A DNA stretch of 5,019 bases from Rubripirellula sp. (GCA_029287555.1 JARFQX010000077.1:1-5019), one strand, 5' to 3'; shown: positions 1-5,019, counted from the first letter of the stretch. Numbers and translations are program-made. Notes: generated by a model not told the origin, from the sequence alone.

Positions 1-2120
1 TTTGGTCGCTTCAGCCCGTTGAGCGCAAGCAACCTCCGGAAGTGAGCGACGAGGAATGGATACGAAGCGACGTCGATCGGTTCATTCTTGCTCAACTCGA
101 CGAAGCCGGGCTGGAGCCCAACAAAGACACGGATCCGGTGACGCTGCTGCGCCGGCTCTATTTTGACTTGGTGGGGCTGCCGCCGAGCCCCCAGGAGGTC
201 AGGGCCTTCGTTGCAGAACCCTCTGATGCTCATTTCGAATCCATCGTGGATCGGCTCCTGGCATCTCCGCAGTTCGGTGAACGGTGGGGGCGACACTGGT
301 TGGATGTGGCTCGCTACGGGGAATCCGCCGGCAGCAGTCGTGATGTGTTGATGCTCTATGCGTGGCGATACCGTGATTACGTCATCGATTGCTTTAACGA
401 GGATGTTCCGTTCGATCGTTTCATTACCGAGCAGATCGCCGGCGACCTGCTGCCTGCGGAGTCCGAGGCGGAACGACAGCGTCAGATCATCGCGACCGGT
501 TTGTTGGCGATCGGGTCGAAGTCGCTCAACGGGGGCAATTTGACCTACGACATCATTGACGACCAGATCGATGTGATTTCCAAGTCCGTGCTGGGAATGA
601 CGGTTTCCTGCGCGCGCTGTCACGACCACAAATTCGATCCGATCCCGACCCGTGACTATTATTCTCTCGCAGGTTTCTTTCTCAGCACGGAGACTCGCTA
701 CGGAGGCGGCACCAAACGTCCCAAGAGCCCAAAGGAAAAGGCACAGCAATATCTGGTTCTGGATCAACCGCTCTCTCCCGAAGAGGCGAAGCAACGGACC
801 GAGAGGCTGAAGAAAGCGGAGCAGTTGGACAAACAAGTCGCCGCGTCGCGCAAGCGAGTCAAGGCGCTCGCCGGAAAGGTGCCGGTCGAGTTTCGTGGAT
901 CTGGTGACAAGCCGATTCCCGAATCGATTGACACGGCAAAGGCGAAAACGATCCGACAGTACCAAGGCGCTCTGCGGTTGCTGCAAAAGCGGCTCGCCGA
1001 GCAGGAGCAAATCGAGGCGTCACTTGGACCCGAACCCGCTTACGCATTGGGGGTCCAGGATGCGAAGAAGATCACCGATGCGAGAGTTCTCGTTCGCGGG
1101 GAAAAGAACCAACCGGGCGATCCCGTGAAGCGAGGTGTTCTGTCCGCCCTCGGCGAGTTTTGTGATCCTGGCCCGATCGATGACGACAGCAGTGGCCGCT
1201 TGCAACTCGCAGCCTGGCTGGTCCATCCCGACAACCCGCTGACGCCGAGGGTCGCCGTCAATCGCGTTTGGCAGCATCTGATGGGGAGCGGACTGGTCGA
1301 CACGGTGGACAATTTCGGCGTCACTGGATCGCTGCCATCCCATGGTGAACTGATGGATTTTCTCGCTTCTGAATTCGTGCAGACGCATCGTTGGTCGATC
1401 AAGTCAACGATTCGGCAATTGGTGACCTCGCGCGTTTATCGACTTTCCAGCCGATTCAAGGATGAAGCATTCTCGGTTGATCCCGACAATCGGCTGAGGT
1501 GGCGGATGCCTCGTCGCAGGCTCGAAGCCGAACCGCTTCGCGACGCGATGTTGTCGGTCAGCGGACAATTAGATCTCACTCGCCCCGAAGGTTCGCTGGT
1601 GATGCGAATCGGCGAGGGGGAAGTCGGCCGGAACATCGATACCAGCGTTCTTGAGGAACCGTTTGAACATCGCAGCGTCTACCTGCCGATCATTCGCGGG
1701 ATCATTCCTGAATCGTTGCGGCTTTTTGACTTTCCTGAACCCTCGAACGTCCAGGGCGTGCGCGACAGCAACACGACGCCGACTCAGTCGTTGTTCTTGA
1801 TGAACGGGGAGTTTGCCGTTCGCGTCGCGGGTCGCTTTGCAGATCGCCTGTTATCGGACTCGGCTTTGAACAGCGATGCCGATCGAATTCGTCAAGCTTA
1901 CTTGTTGTGCTTCGCGATCGAGCCGTCGACCCAGCAGGTGTCGCGTGATTTGCGATACATCCGTGACATGATGCCGGAGCCTCCCGCAAATCAGGAAGCG
2001 ACGCGAGCTGGCAAGACGAGACTCAAGGCGACGCGGCGCTCGAGCGACCAGGCTCAGCTCGCCTGGACGACGTACTGTCAGTCATTGCTGGCCAGTGCCC
2101 GGTTCCGTTTTATCGACTGA
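1..2120 (+). CDS. DUF1549/DUF1553 (PSCyt2-PSD1) planctomycete cytochrome-type protein, 5'-truncated by window edge
   Basis: The frame is open from base 3 to the TGA at 2118-2120, giving about 705 visible residues. The upstream codons read WSLQPVERKQPPEV, the usual lead-in to this domain family, so the GTG at 42 is internal and the real start, probably with a signal peptide and a PSCyt1 haem domain, lies left of the window. DUF1549 spans about 54-690, with the landmark stretches DRFILAQL, LRRLYFDLVGLPPSP, RWGRHWLDVARYGES and one CxxCH haem-c motif, CARCH (609-623), followed by DHKFDPI. A charged, helix-prone linker rich in K, R, E and Q follows (about 730-1040), then the ARVLVRGEKNQPGDPVKRG strand (from 1080). 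DUF1553 runs from about 1194 to the end, with HPDNPLTPRVAVNRVWQHLMG, MPRRRLEAEPLRDAMLSVSG and TTPTQSLFLMN. The C-terminus FRFID is family-typical, so the 3' end is complete. Family proteins are exported; catalytic activity is unproven, and haem attachment is inferred from the motif. Confidence 0.95.
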   Translation, partial: WSLQPVERKQPPEVSDEEWIRSDVDRFILAQLDEAGLEPNKDTDPVTLLRRLYFDLVGLPPSPQEVRAFVAEPSDAHFESIVDRLLASPQFGERWGRHWLDVARYGESAGSSRDVLMLYAWRYRDYVIDCFNEDVPFDRFITEQIAGDLLPAESEAERQRQIIATGLLAIGSKSLNGGNLTYDIIDDQIDVISKSVLGMTVSCARCHDHKFDPIPTRDYYSLAGFFLSTETRYGGGTKRPKSPKEKAQQYLVLDQPLSPEEAKQRTERLKKAEQLDKQVAASRKRVKALAGKVPVEFRGSGDKPIPESIDTAKAKTIRQYQGALRLLQKRLAEQEQIEASLGPEPAYALGVQDAKKITDARVLVRGEKNQPGDPVKRGVLSALGEFCDPGPIDDDSSGRLQLAAWLVHPDNPLTPRVAVNRVWQHLMGSGLVDTVDNFGVTGSLPSHGELMDFLASEFVQTHRWSIKSTIRQLVTSRVYRLSSRFKDEAFSVDPDNRLRWRMPRRRLEAEPLRDAMLSVSGQLDLTRPEGSLVMRIGEGEVGRNIDTSVLEEPFEHRSVYLPIIRGIIPESLRLFDFPEPSNVQGVRDSNTTPTQSLFLMNGEFAVRVAGRFADRLLSDSALNSDADRIRQAYLLCFAIEPSTQQVSRDLRYIRDMMPEPPANQEATRAGKTRLKATRRSSDQAQLAWTTYCQSLLASARFRFID
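609..623 (+). other. CxxCH (CARCH) c-type haem attachment motif inside the DUF1549 domain
   Basis: Codons at 609-623 read C-A-R-C-H, followed by D-H-K-F-D-P-I. CxxCH is the standard covalent haem c attachment signature, and this position within DUF1549 is conserved across the family, which explains the name PSCyt2. Only one such motif occurs in the visible part of the protein; a further motif could lie in the missing N-terminal part. Whether haem is really bound at this site has to be inferred, because no other cytochrome features, such as a clear distal ligand, can be assigned. Confidence 0.75.
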
Positions 2121-2131
2121 GTTTTATCGAC
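2107..2131 (+). repeat. 11-bp direct repeat straddling the DUF1553 stop codon
   Basis: GTTTTATCGAC occurs at 2107-2117 and again at 2121-2131, separated by TGA, which is the stop codon itself. The two copies sit at a 14-bp period, and the first encodes the end of the conserved C-terminus. This looks like a small tandem duplication that placed a copy of the gene's last bases just after the stop. No function is evident. Confidence 0.8.
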
Positions 2132-2175
2132 AGCCTATCGAACTTTTGTCTCGTGACATTCCATCGGACCAAATC

Positions 2176-3564
2176 ATGATTCAGACCCGTCGACAATTAC
2201 TGCATGCTGCCACGTGCGGGCTCGGCACACTTGCCTTGATGGACCTGCAGCAGCGTGCTGCGGCATCAAGCCCAGCCGATTCGGCTGCGAAGGCCGCTTT
2301 GTCGCCCAAACCGCCCCATCATCCACCTCGGGCAGACAGTTTGATTTTTCTGCACATGCGGGGCGGTCCGTCGGCGATGGAGACGTTTGAACGCAAGCCG
2401 GAGTTGGATCGGCGAGCGGAGTCCCAGGGCGAGAAAAAGGGACGGAAGCTGACGCCGTCGCACTGGCCGTGGAAGCGTCGCGGTGAAAGCGGGCTGTGGG
2501 TGTCGGAGTTGCTCAAGCACACCGCCGAACGGGCGGACGAACTATGCGTCCTTTCCGGGATGCACACCGACATCGGGAACCACACGCCCGCGATGTTGCA
2601 GCTGCACACCGGATCGTTCACTTTCACGCGACCCTCGATGGGATCCTGGTTGCTGTACGGCTTGGGCAGTGAGAACCAGAATTTGCCGGGCTTCATCAGC
2701 ATCAGTCCGCCGGTGATCAATGGTGGGGCGAACAACTATGGTTCGGCATTCTTACCGGCGATTTTCCAGGGCACGGCGATCGGGGACATCAAGACGCCTG
2801 TCCGCGATGCGGAAGTTGGAAACCTGGCCAATCCTATGCTGTCACGTGACGATCAACGCCGCCAACTCGATTTTCTGCGGACCATCAATGAAGACTATGC
2901 GGCGTCGCTCGAAGGCGAGGCGGCCGCCGTCGACGGTGTCATCGACGCGTTCGAACTCGGTTTTCGGATGCAGTCGGAGCTTCCCAGCGTCATGGACATC
3001 TCGGGAGAAACTCAGGAGACACTTGACCTGTACGGAATCGGCGACGGAAAGCCTTCTGATAATTTTGGCCGACAGTGCTTGCTCGCACGGCGCATGGTCG
3101 AGGCGGGTGTGCGACACGTGGAATTGTGCGACGAGTTCTGGGACCAGCACAGCGCGTTGGTGAAAGGTCACAATGCCAGGGCGGCAGCAACTGATCGACC
3201 GATTGCGGGATTACTGACCGACCTGCGGCGGCGAGGCTTGCTCGACCGCACCTTGGTCTTGTGGGGTGGCGAATTCGGTCGAACGCCCGACACCGCGAAG
3301 AAAGATCTCGATGGCCGCGATCACAATCCCAACGGTTACACCATGTGGTTGGCCGGCGGCGGTGTGAAACGCGGATTCCAATACGGTGCGACGGACGAAC
3401 TCGGCTACAAATCGGTCGAGGGGCGCGTCCACCTCCACGACCTGCATGCAACAATCCTGCACCTGATGGGTCTGGATCACAAACAGCTGACCTATCGCTA
3501 CGCCGGCCGCGACTTCCGCTTAACCGACGTGCATGGCCGCCTCGTCGAAGAGGTGTTCGCGTAG
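2176..3564 (+). CDS. DUF1501 family exported protein (alkaline phosphatase/sulfatase-like fold)
   Basis: This is a 462-residue protein. I chose ATG 2176 because it opens directly with MIQTRRQLLHAATCGLGTLA, a twin-arginine-type signal as is usual for DUF1501 proteins; an in-frame GTG at 2095 would add 27 unlike residues and overlap the upstream gene. DUF1501 covers about residues 50-460. Family landmarks are LIFLHMRGGPSAMETF, LWVSELLKHTAERADELCVL, MHTDIGNHTPAMLQLHTG, GSWLLYGLGSENQNLPGF, RQCLLARRMVEAGVRHVEL, WGGEFGRTP (363-371), GRDHNPNG (380-387), HDLHATILHLMGLDH (421-435) and RYAGRDFRLTDVHG (441-454). The His/Asp-rich motifs resemble metal-site positions of the alkaline phosphatase superfamily, but activity and substrate are unknown. 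The gene starts 55 bp after the DUF1553 gene on the same strand, the recurrent planctomycete pairing, so co-transcription is likely. The Shine-Dalgarno match is weak (CGGA upstream). The protein appears full length and intact. Confidence 0.95.
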   Translation: MIQTRRQLLHAATCGLGTLALMDLQQRAAASSPADSAAKAALSPKPPHHPPRADSLIFLHMRGGPSAMETFERKPELDRRAESQGEKKGRKLTPSHWPWKRRGESGLWVSELLKHTAERADELCVLSGMHTDIGNHTPAMLQLHTGSFTFTRPSMGSWLLYGLGSENQNLPGFISISPPVINGGANNYGSAFLPAIFQGTAIGDIKTPVRDAEVGNLANPMLSRDDQRRQLDFLRTINEDYAASLEGEAAAVDGVIDAFELGFRMQSELPSVMDISGETQETLDLYGIGDGKPSDNFGRQCLLARRMVEAGVRHVELCDEFWDQHSALVKGHNARAAATDRPIAGLLTDLRRRGLLDRTLVLWGGEFGRTPDTAKKDLDGRDHNPNGYTMWLAGGGVKRGFQYGATDELGYKSVEGRVHLHDLHATILHLMGLDHKQLTYRYAGRDFRLTDVHGRLVEEVFA

Positions 3565-3637
3565 CGAGTGGCGAGTGGCGAGTGGCGAGTGGCGAGTGGC
3601 GAGTGGCGAGTGGCGAGTGGCGAGTGGCGAGTGGCGA
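3564..3637 (+). repeat. Perfect 7-bp tandem repeat (GCGAGTG, about 10.6 copies)
   Basis: Ten uninterrupted perfect copies of GCGAGTG run from 3564 to 3633, followed by GCGA (3634-3637). The first base of the array is the final G of the DUF1501 TAG stop codon, so the array abuts the gene with no spacer. Because 7 is not a multiple of 3, every frame of a strand reads the same heptapeptide in a shifted phase: RVASGEW on plus and RHSPLAT on minus. The absence of any mismatch suggests recent expansion or active homogenisation. This is a minisatellite-type array rather than CRISPR, as it has no spacers. Confidence 0.97.
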
Positions 3638-3681
3638 AATTCTTGTCTTTCTCGCCTCTCGCCGCTCGTTTCTCGCTTCTC
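3608..3681 (+). terminator. Long imperfect hairpin between convergent genes; possible transcription terminator
   Basis: The last part of the GCGAGTG array (3608-3637) can pair with 3652-3681 around a 14-nt loop (3638-3651). Counting base by base gives 23 Watson-Crick pairs, 4 G-U pairs and 3 T-T mismatches over 30 positions. The innermost 17 positions hold only one mismatch and one wobble. The structure begins about 45 bp after the DUF1501 stop and ends 3 bp beyond the PDZ gene stop, where a two-sided terminator would be expected. It lacks a clean downstream T-tract in either direction, and the four G-U pairs become A-C mismatches in the minus transcript, so it should be more stable for plus-strand RNA. 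The structure is seen; the termination role is inferred. Confidence 0.4.
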
Positions 3682-3686
3682 CACTC
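3651..3686 (-). repeat. Degenerate heptad block in inverted orientation
   Basis: Read on the minus strand from 3686, this stretch divides into five heptads: GAGTGGA, GAAGCGA, GAAACGA, GCGGCGA and GAGGCGA, plus one base. The last two differ by a single base from GTGGCGA, the rotated unit of the neighbouring perfect array on the plus strand. It therefore looks like an older, decayed, oppositely oriented relative of that array. It reaches into the TGA stop codon of the PDZ gene (3685-3687). Confidence 0.65.
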
Positions 3687-4686
3687 AAAGACTAACACGC
3701 ACCGTTCGATCCCGGCCCTCTTTGGGATTCACAACGCGTAATTCGAGTCGCCCTCGTGAAGCTCGTTCGGCCGCCTCGAGATCCTCGGCGCTACCGACCG
3801 CCTTTCCGTTCGCTTCCAAGATCAGCAATCCCGACTGAAGTCCCGCACGAGCGGCCGGACTGTTGGCTTCGACATCGGTGATTTCCAAAGCTGGTTTGCC
3901 CTGGTAGAAGGCGAGCTTGGTCTTGGTGCCAAGTGGTTGCATTTGTTCAGCTGCACCCGTGCTGGTGGTGGCGGAAGAGGCGGCGACGTTGACGTCCACT
4001 TCACGGCCGCTGCGTACGTCTCGCACCGTCAAGGCCATGCCGCGAGGGCTGCGGCGATAGATGTCTTCAAGTTGCTGCTGGCTTTCGAGCGCTGTGCGGT
4101 TTGCCTCAACCAACACGTCCCCTTGCTCAATCCCCGCGGCTGCGGCGGGACTGTTTCGAACAACACTGACCACCTTCAACGCGCGATCTCGACCGAGCGA
4201 AACAGTTTCCGTGACCAGGCCCAACGTTCCCGCAGCGGCTGTACTTGGCGCCCGCTCGGACGACGCGGGCTCGAACCAATCGTCGCCTTGTGGAACCCAC
4301 TGGCCAGCGCGGTCGGTCGTAAGCGTGGCCCGAATCGAATCTTGTGACTTGGGAAGGTCGCCATCGGATCCCCGTCTAAACAGACCACCGCCGCGCCTTG
4401 GTGATGCGGCGTGGATGTAGACGTATTGTCCCGGTGCCGGATAGCGTCCCATCGCCTGGACAGTCCCGGGGGCTTCCGACGTTTGCACCAGCACTTGAAC
4501 CAGTGATTCATCCTCTCCCTGGTAAACCTTAGCCACGCGGCCCACGATGATGACGGAGGTATCCACCGCGACGGCGACGTCCTGGGCAGCCAGAGATTGG
4601 CTCATGAAGGCGGACGCGAAGATGGCGGTGCACGCGGGGAGTACCGCAAAAGCTTGAGCCAAGCGGGCGAGGTCGTTTGTAATCAT
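3685..4686 (-). CDS. Exported protein with two PDZ domains and no protease domain
   Basis: This is a 333-residue protein. I chose ATG 4686 because it opens with a Sec-type signal: MITNDLARLAQ, a hydrophobic core FAVLPACTAIFASAF, then SLAA before QD, so cleavage is likely near residues 34-35. A weak GAAAGG lies 10 nt upstream; an in-frame start at 4773 would bury the signal. Residues about 36-140 form an unrecognised, probably beta-rich region with a low-complexity RRGGGLFRRGSDGD stretch. PDZ1 spans about 155-234 (LGLV loop, NSPAAAAGIEQGDVLVEANR). A Ser/Thr/Ala-rich linker (about 236-250) precedes PDZ2, about 252-332 (NSPAARAGLQSGLLILEANGKAV), in which the usual Gly-Asp of the GD turn is Gly-Leu. 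No HtrA-type catalytic His-Asp-Ser domain is present, so it is more likely a binding or scaffold protein of the cell envelope. It is convergent to the DUF1501 gene, and no functional link between them is visible. Confidence 0.9.
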   Translation of the reverse strand: MITNDLARLAQAFAVLPACTAIFASAFMSQSLAAQDVAVAVDTSVIIVGRVAKVYQGEDESLVQVLVQTSEAPGTVQAMGRYPAPGQYVYIHAASPRRGGGLFRRGSDGDLPKSQDSIRATLTTDRAGQWVPQGDDWFEPASSERAPSTAAAGTLGLVTETVSLGRDRALKVVSVVRNSPAAAAGIEQGDVLVEANRTALESQQQLEDIYRRSPRGMALTVRDVRSGREVDVNVAASSATTSTGAAEQMQPLGTKTKLAFYQGKPALEITDVEANSPAARAGLQSGLLILEANGKAVGSAEDLEAAERASRGRLELRVVNPKEGRDRTVRVSL

Positions 4687-4861
4687 GAAGGGGTGGCCTT
4701 TCACTCTGCATGTCGACAATGGGGATGGGGAGGCGAATGCCCAGTCCAACATCAGCTTGGGCGAGACGCGCAAGGATTGTCGGCCAGTGGCCGCACCATT
4801 TCAAGCGTGCAGGCGACGGTTGGTGTCAAAGGGATTCCCCAACGAGCCCGTCCTTCTTCCG
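4687..4861 (-). promoter_or_regulatory. 5' region of the PDZ gene, probable promoter and leader (weak elements only)
   Basis: These 175 bp upstream of the PDZ start hold no credible gene. On the minus strand a perfect TTGACA occurs (plus bases 4824-4829), a -35-like match, but at 16-18 bp spacing the -10 candidates such as GCTTGA or CTTGAA are poor, so a housekeeping-type promoter is only suggested. A 13-bp inverted repeat lies downstream of it at 4781-4793, where an operator could sit. No riboswitch or structured leader was recognised. Confidence 0.25.
4781..4793. repeat. 13-bp inverted repeat CGGCCA-G-TGGCCG in the PDZ gene leader
   Basis: The six-base arms CGGCCA and TGGCCG are perfect reverse complements around one central G, about 95 bp upstream of the PDZ start codon. 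It could be an operator half-site pair or chance in GC-rich DNA; nothing else supports a regulator here. Confidence 0.35.
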
Positions 4862-4994
4862 TCGCCCCTCGCCCCTCGCCCCTCGCCCCACGCAACTCGC
4901 CCCACGCAACTAGCCCCACGCAACACGCCCCACGCAACACCCCCCACGCAACACGCCCCGCGCAAAACGCCCCACGCAACACGCAACAAGCAAC
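4862..4994 (-). repeat. Second 7-bp-periodic tract, 19 heptads with a 14-bp higher-order unit
   Basis: The tract is exactly 133 bp, or 19 heptads. On plus it starts with four perfect TCGCCCC units (4862-4889). From 4883 the pattern becomes a 14-bp unit, TCGCCCCACGCAAC, repeated seven times to 4980; the first two copies are perfect, later ones vary, and ACGCCCCACGCAAC is the commonest late form. Two more half-units (ACGCAAC, AAGCAAC) close it at 4994. The alternation of two heptads, CGCCCC-type and CGCAAC-type, indicates that an ancestral 7-bp array diverged and was re-amplified as dimers. On the minus strand it reads GGGGCGA then GTTGCGT/GGGGCGT, close to the GTGGCGA of the array at 3564-3637. 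The minus-strand frames across it stay open and give repetitive peptides, which I do not regard as genes. Confidence 0.93.
4865..4889 (-). other. Potential G-quadruplex (four GGGG runs with 3-nt loops)
   Basis: On the minus strand the bases complementary to 4865-4889 read as four runs of GGGG separated each time by CGA, formally G4N3G4N3G4N3G4, a very strong quadruplex-type pattern. The plus strand carries the matching C-runs. It lies about 180 bp upstream of the PDZ start codon and, on the minus strand, would be in the non-template strand for that gene if transcription began further upstream. The motif is directly visible; folding in the cell is inferred. Confidence 0.6.
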
Positions 4995-5019
4995 ACCCGA
5001 AACGCGCAAGAAAAAACCC
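4995..5019. other. Right edge: degenerate repeat tail and short A-tract, no gene seen
   Basis: After the last clear heptad the sequence decays (ACCCGAA, ACGCGCA) and ends with AAGAAAAAACCC. On the minus strand this is a run of six T. It could be the end of a transcription unit lying to the right, but the window stops before that can be judged. Confidence 0.3.

Noticed and set aside
859..1402. Antisense frames of 62, 120 and 122 residues within the DUF1549/DUF1553 gene
   Set aside because: They are shadows of a strongly conserved coding frame in GC-rich DNA, without motifs.
2095..2175. In-frame GTG start at 2095 extending the DUF1501 protein by 27 residues
   Set aside because: It overlaps the end of the DUF1553 gene, the extra residues do not resemble the family, and it would place the twin-arginine-type signal internally. 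ATG 2176 fits better.
2990..3688. 232-residue antisense frame containing RHSPLAT repeats
   Set aside because: It lies mostly antisense to the conserved DUF1501 gene. Its only striking feature is translation of the 7-bp array, and the rest is Arg-rich shadow sequence.
3261..3838. Plus-strand frames with RVASGEW repeats (3261-3695 and 3533-3838)
   Set aside because: They overlap the DUF1501 3' end and the PDZ 3' end in other frames. They stay open only because the stop-free heptad array is open in all frames.
3937..4420. Plus-strand frames of 136 and 119 residues
   Set aside because: They are antisense to the PDZ gene, whose frame has clear domain and signal peptide evidence; the plus-strand residues show no recognisable motif.
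4687..4773. Upstream in-frame start of the PDZ gene at 4773
   Set aside because: It would add 29 residues before a clear Sec signal peptide; ATG 4686 puts the signal at the N-terminus.
4862..4994. Possible CRISPR array
   Set aside because: The units are 7 or 14 bp in direct tandem with no unique spacers and no cas genes nearby.
4862..4994. Possible replication or plasmid iteron cluster
   Set aside because: No Rep-like gene, DnaA boxes or AT-rich unwinding region is visible, and the heptads are too short and GC-rich for typical iterons.
4752..5009. Minus-strand frames of 85 and 62 residues rich in Cys, Gly, Trp and Arg over the second array
   Set aside because: The residues are direct translations of the 7/14-bp repeat in several frames, with no signal, domain or start context, so they look like artefacts.

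Overview
The window looks like chromosomal DNA from a planctomycete, probably Pirellulaceae-like (Rhodopirellula and relatives). The evidence is the adjacent pair of a DUF1549/DUF1553 'planctomycete cytochrome' protein and a DUF1501 protein, a family expansion typical of that phylum, together with fairly GC-rich DNA and weak Shine-Dalgarno signals. The genus is inference; no rRNA or other marker gene is present.

Layout: (1) Bases 1-2120 (+) hold the 3' part of a large secreted DUF1549-DUF1553 gene. Its reading frame is open through the left edge, so the true start lies outside the window. (2) After a 55-bp gap, bases 2176-3564 (+) encode a complete DUF1501 protein with a twin-arginine-type N-terminus. 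The two genes probably form one transcript. (3) Bases 3564-3684 form a convergent intergenic spacer made almost wholly of 7-bp repeats: about 10.6 perfect GCGAGTG copies, whose first base is the last base of the DUF1501 stop codon, then a degenerate copy in opposite orientation. The two blocks can pair as a long imperfect hairpin. (4) Bases 3685-4686 (-) encode a secreted two-PDZ protein without a protease domain. (5) Bases 4687-5019 have no convincing gene. They hold the probable 5' control region of the PDZ gene and a second 7-bp-periodic tract of 19 heptads (4862-4994). That tract begins with four TCGCCCC copies, a strong potential G-quadruplex on the minus strand, and then becomes a 14-bp higher-order repeat.

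How the parts relate: the DUF1549/DUF1553 and DUF1501 proteins are a recurrent exported pair of planctomycetes whose biochemistry is not firmly established; a role in handling complex sulfated or polymeric substrates is often suggested. The PDZ protein is also predicted to be exported but is convergent and not obviously in the same pathway. The most unusual content is the repeat system: three blocks, all describable as variants of one heptad, GNNGCGW, flank the PDZ gene on both sides and in both orientations.
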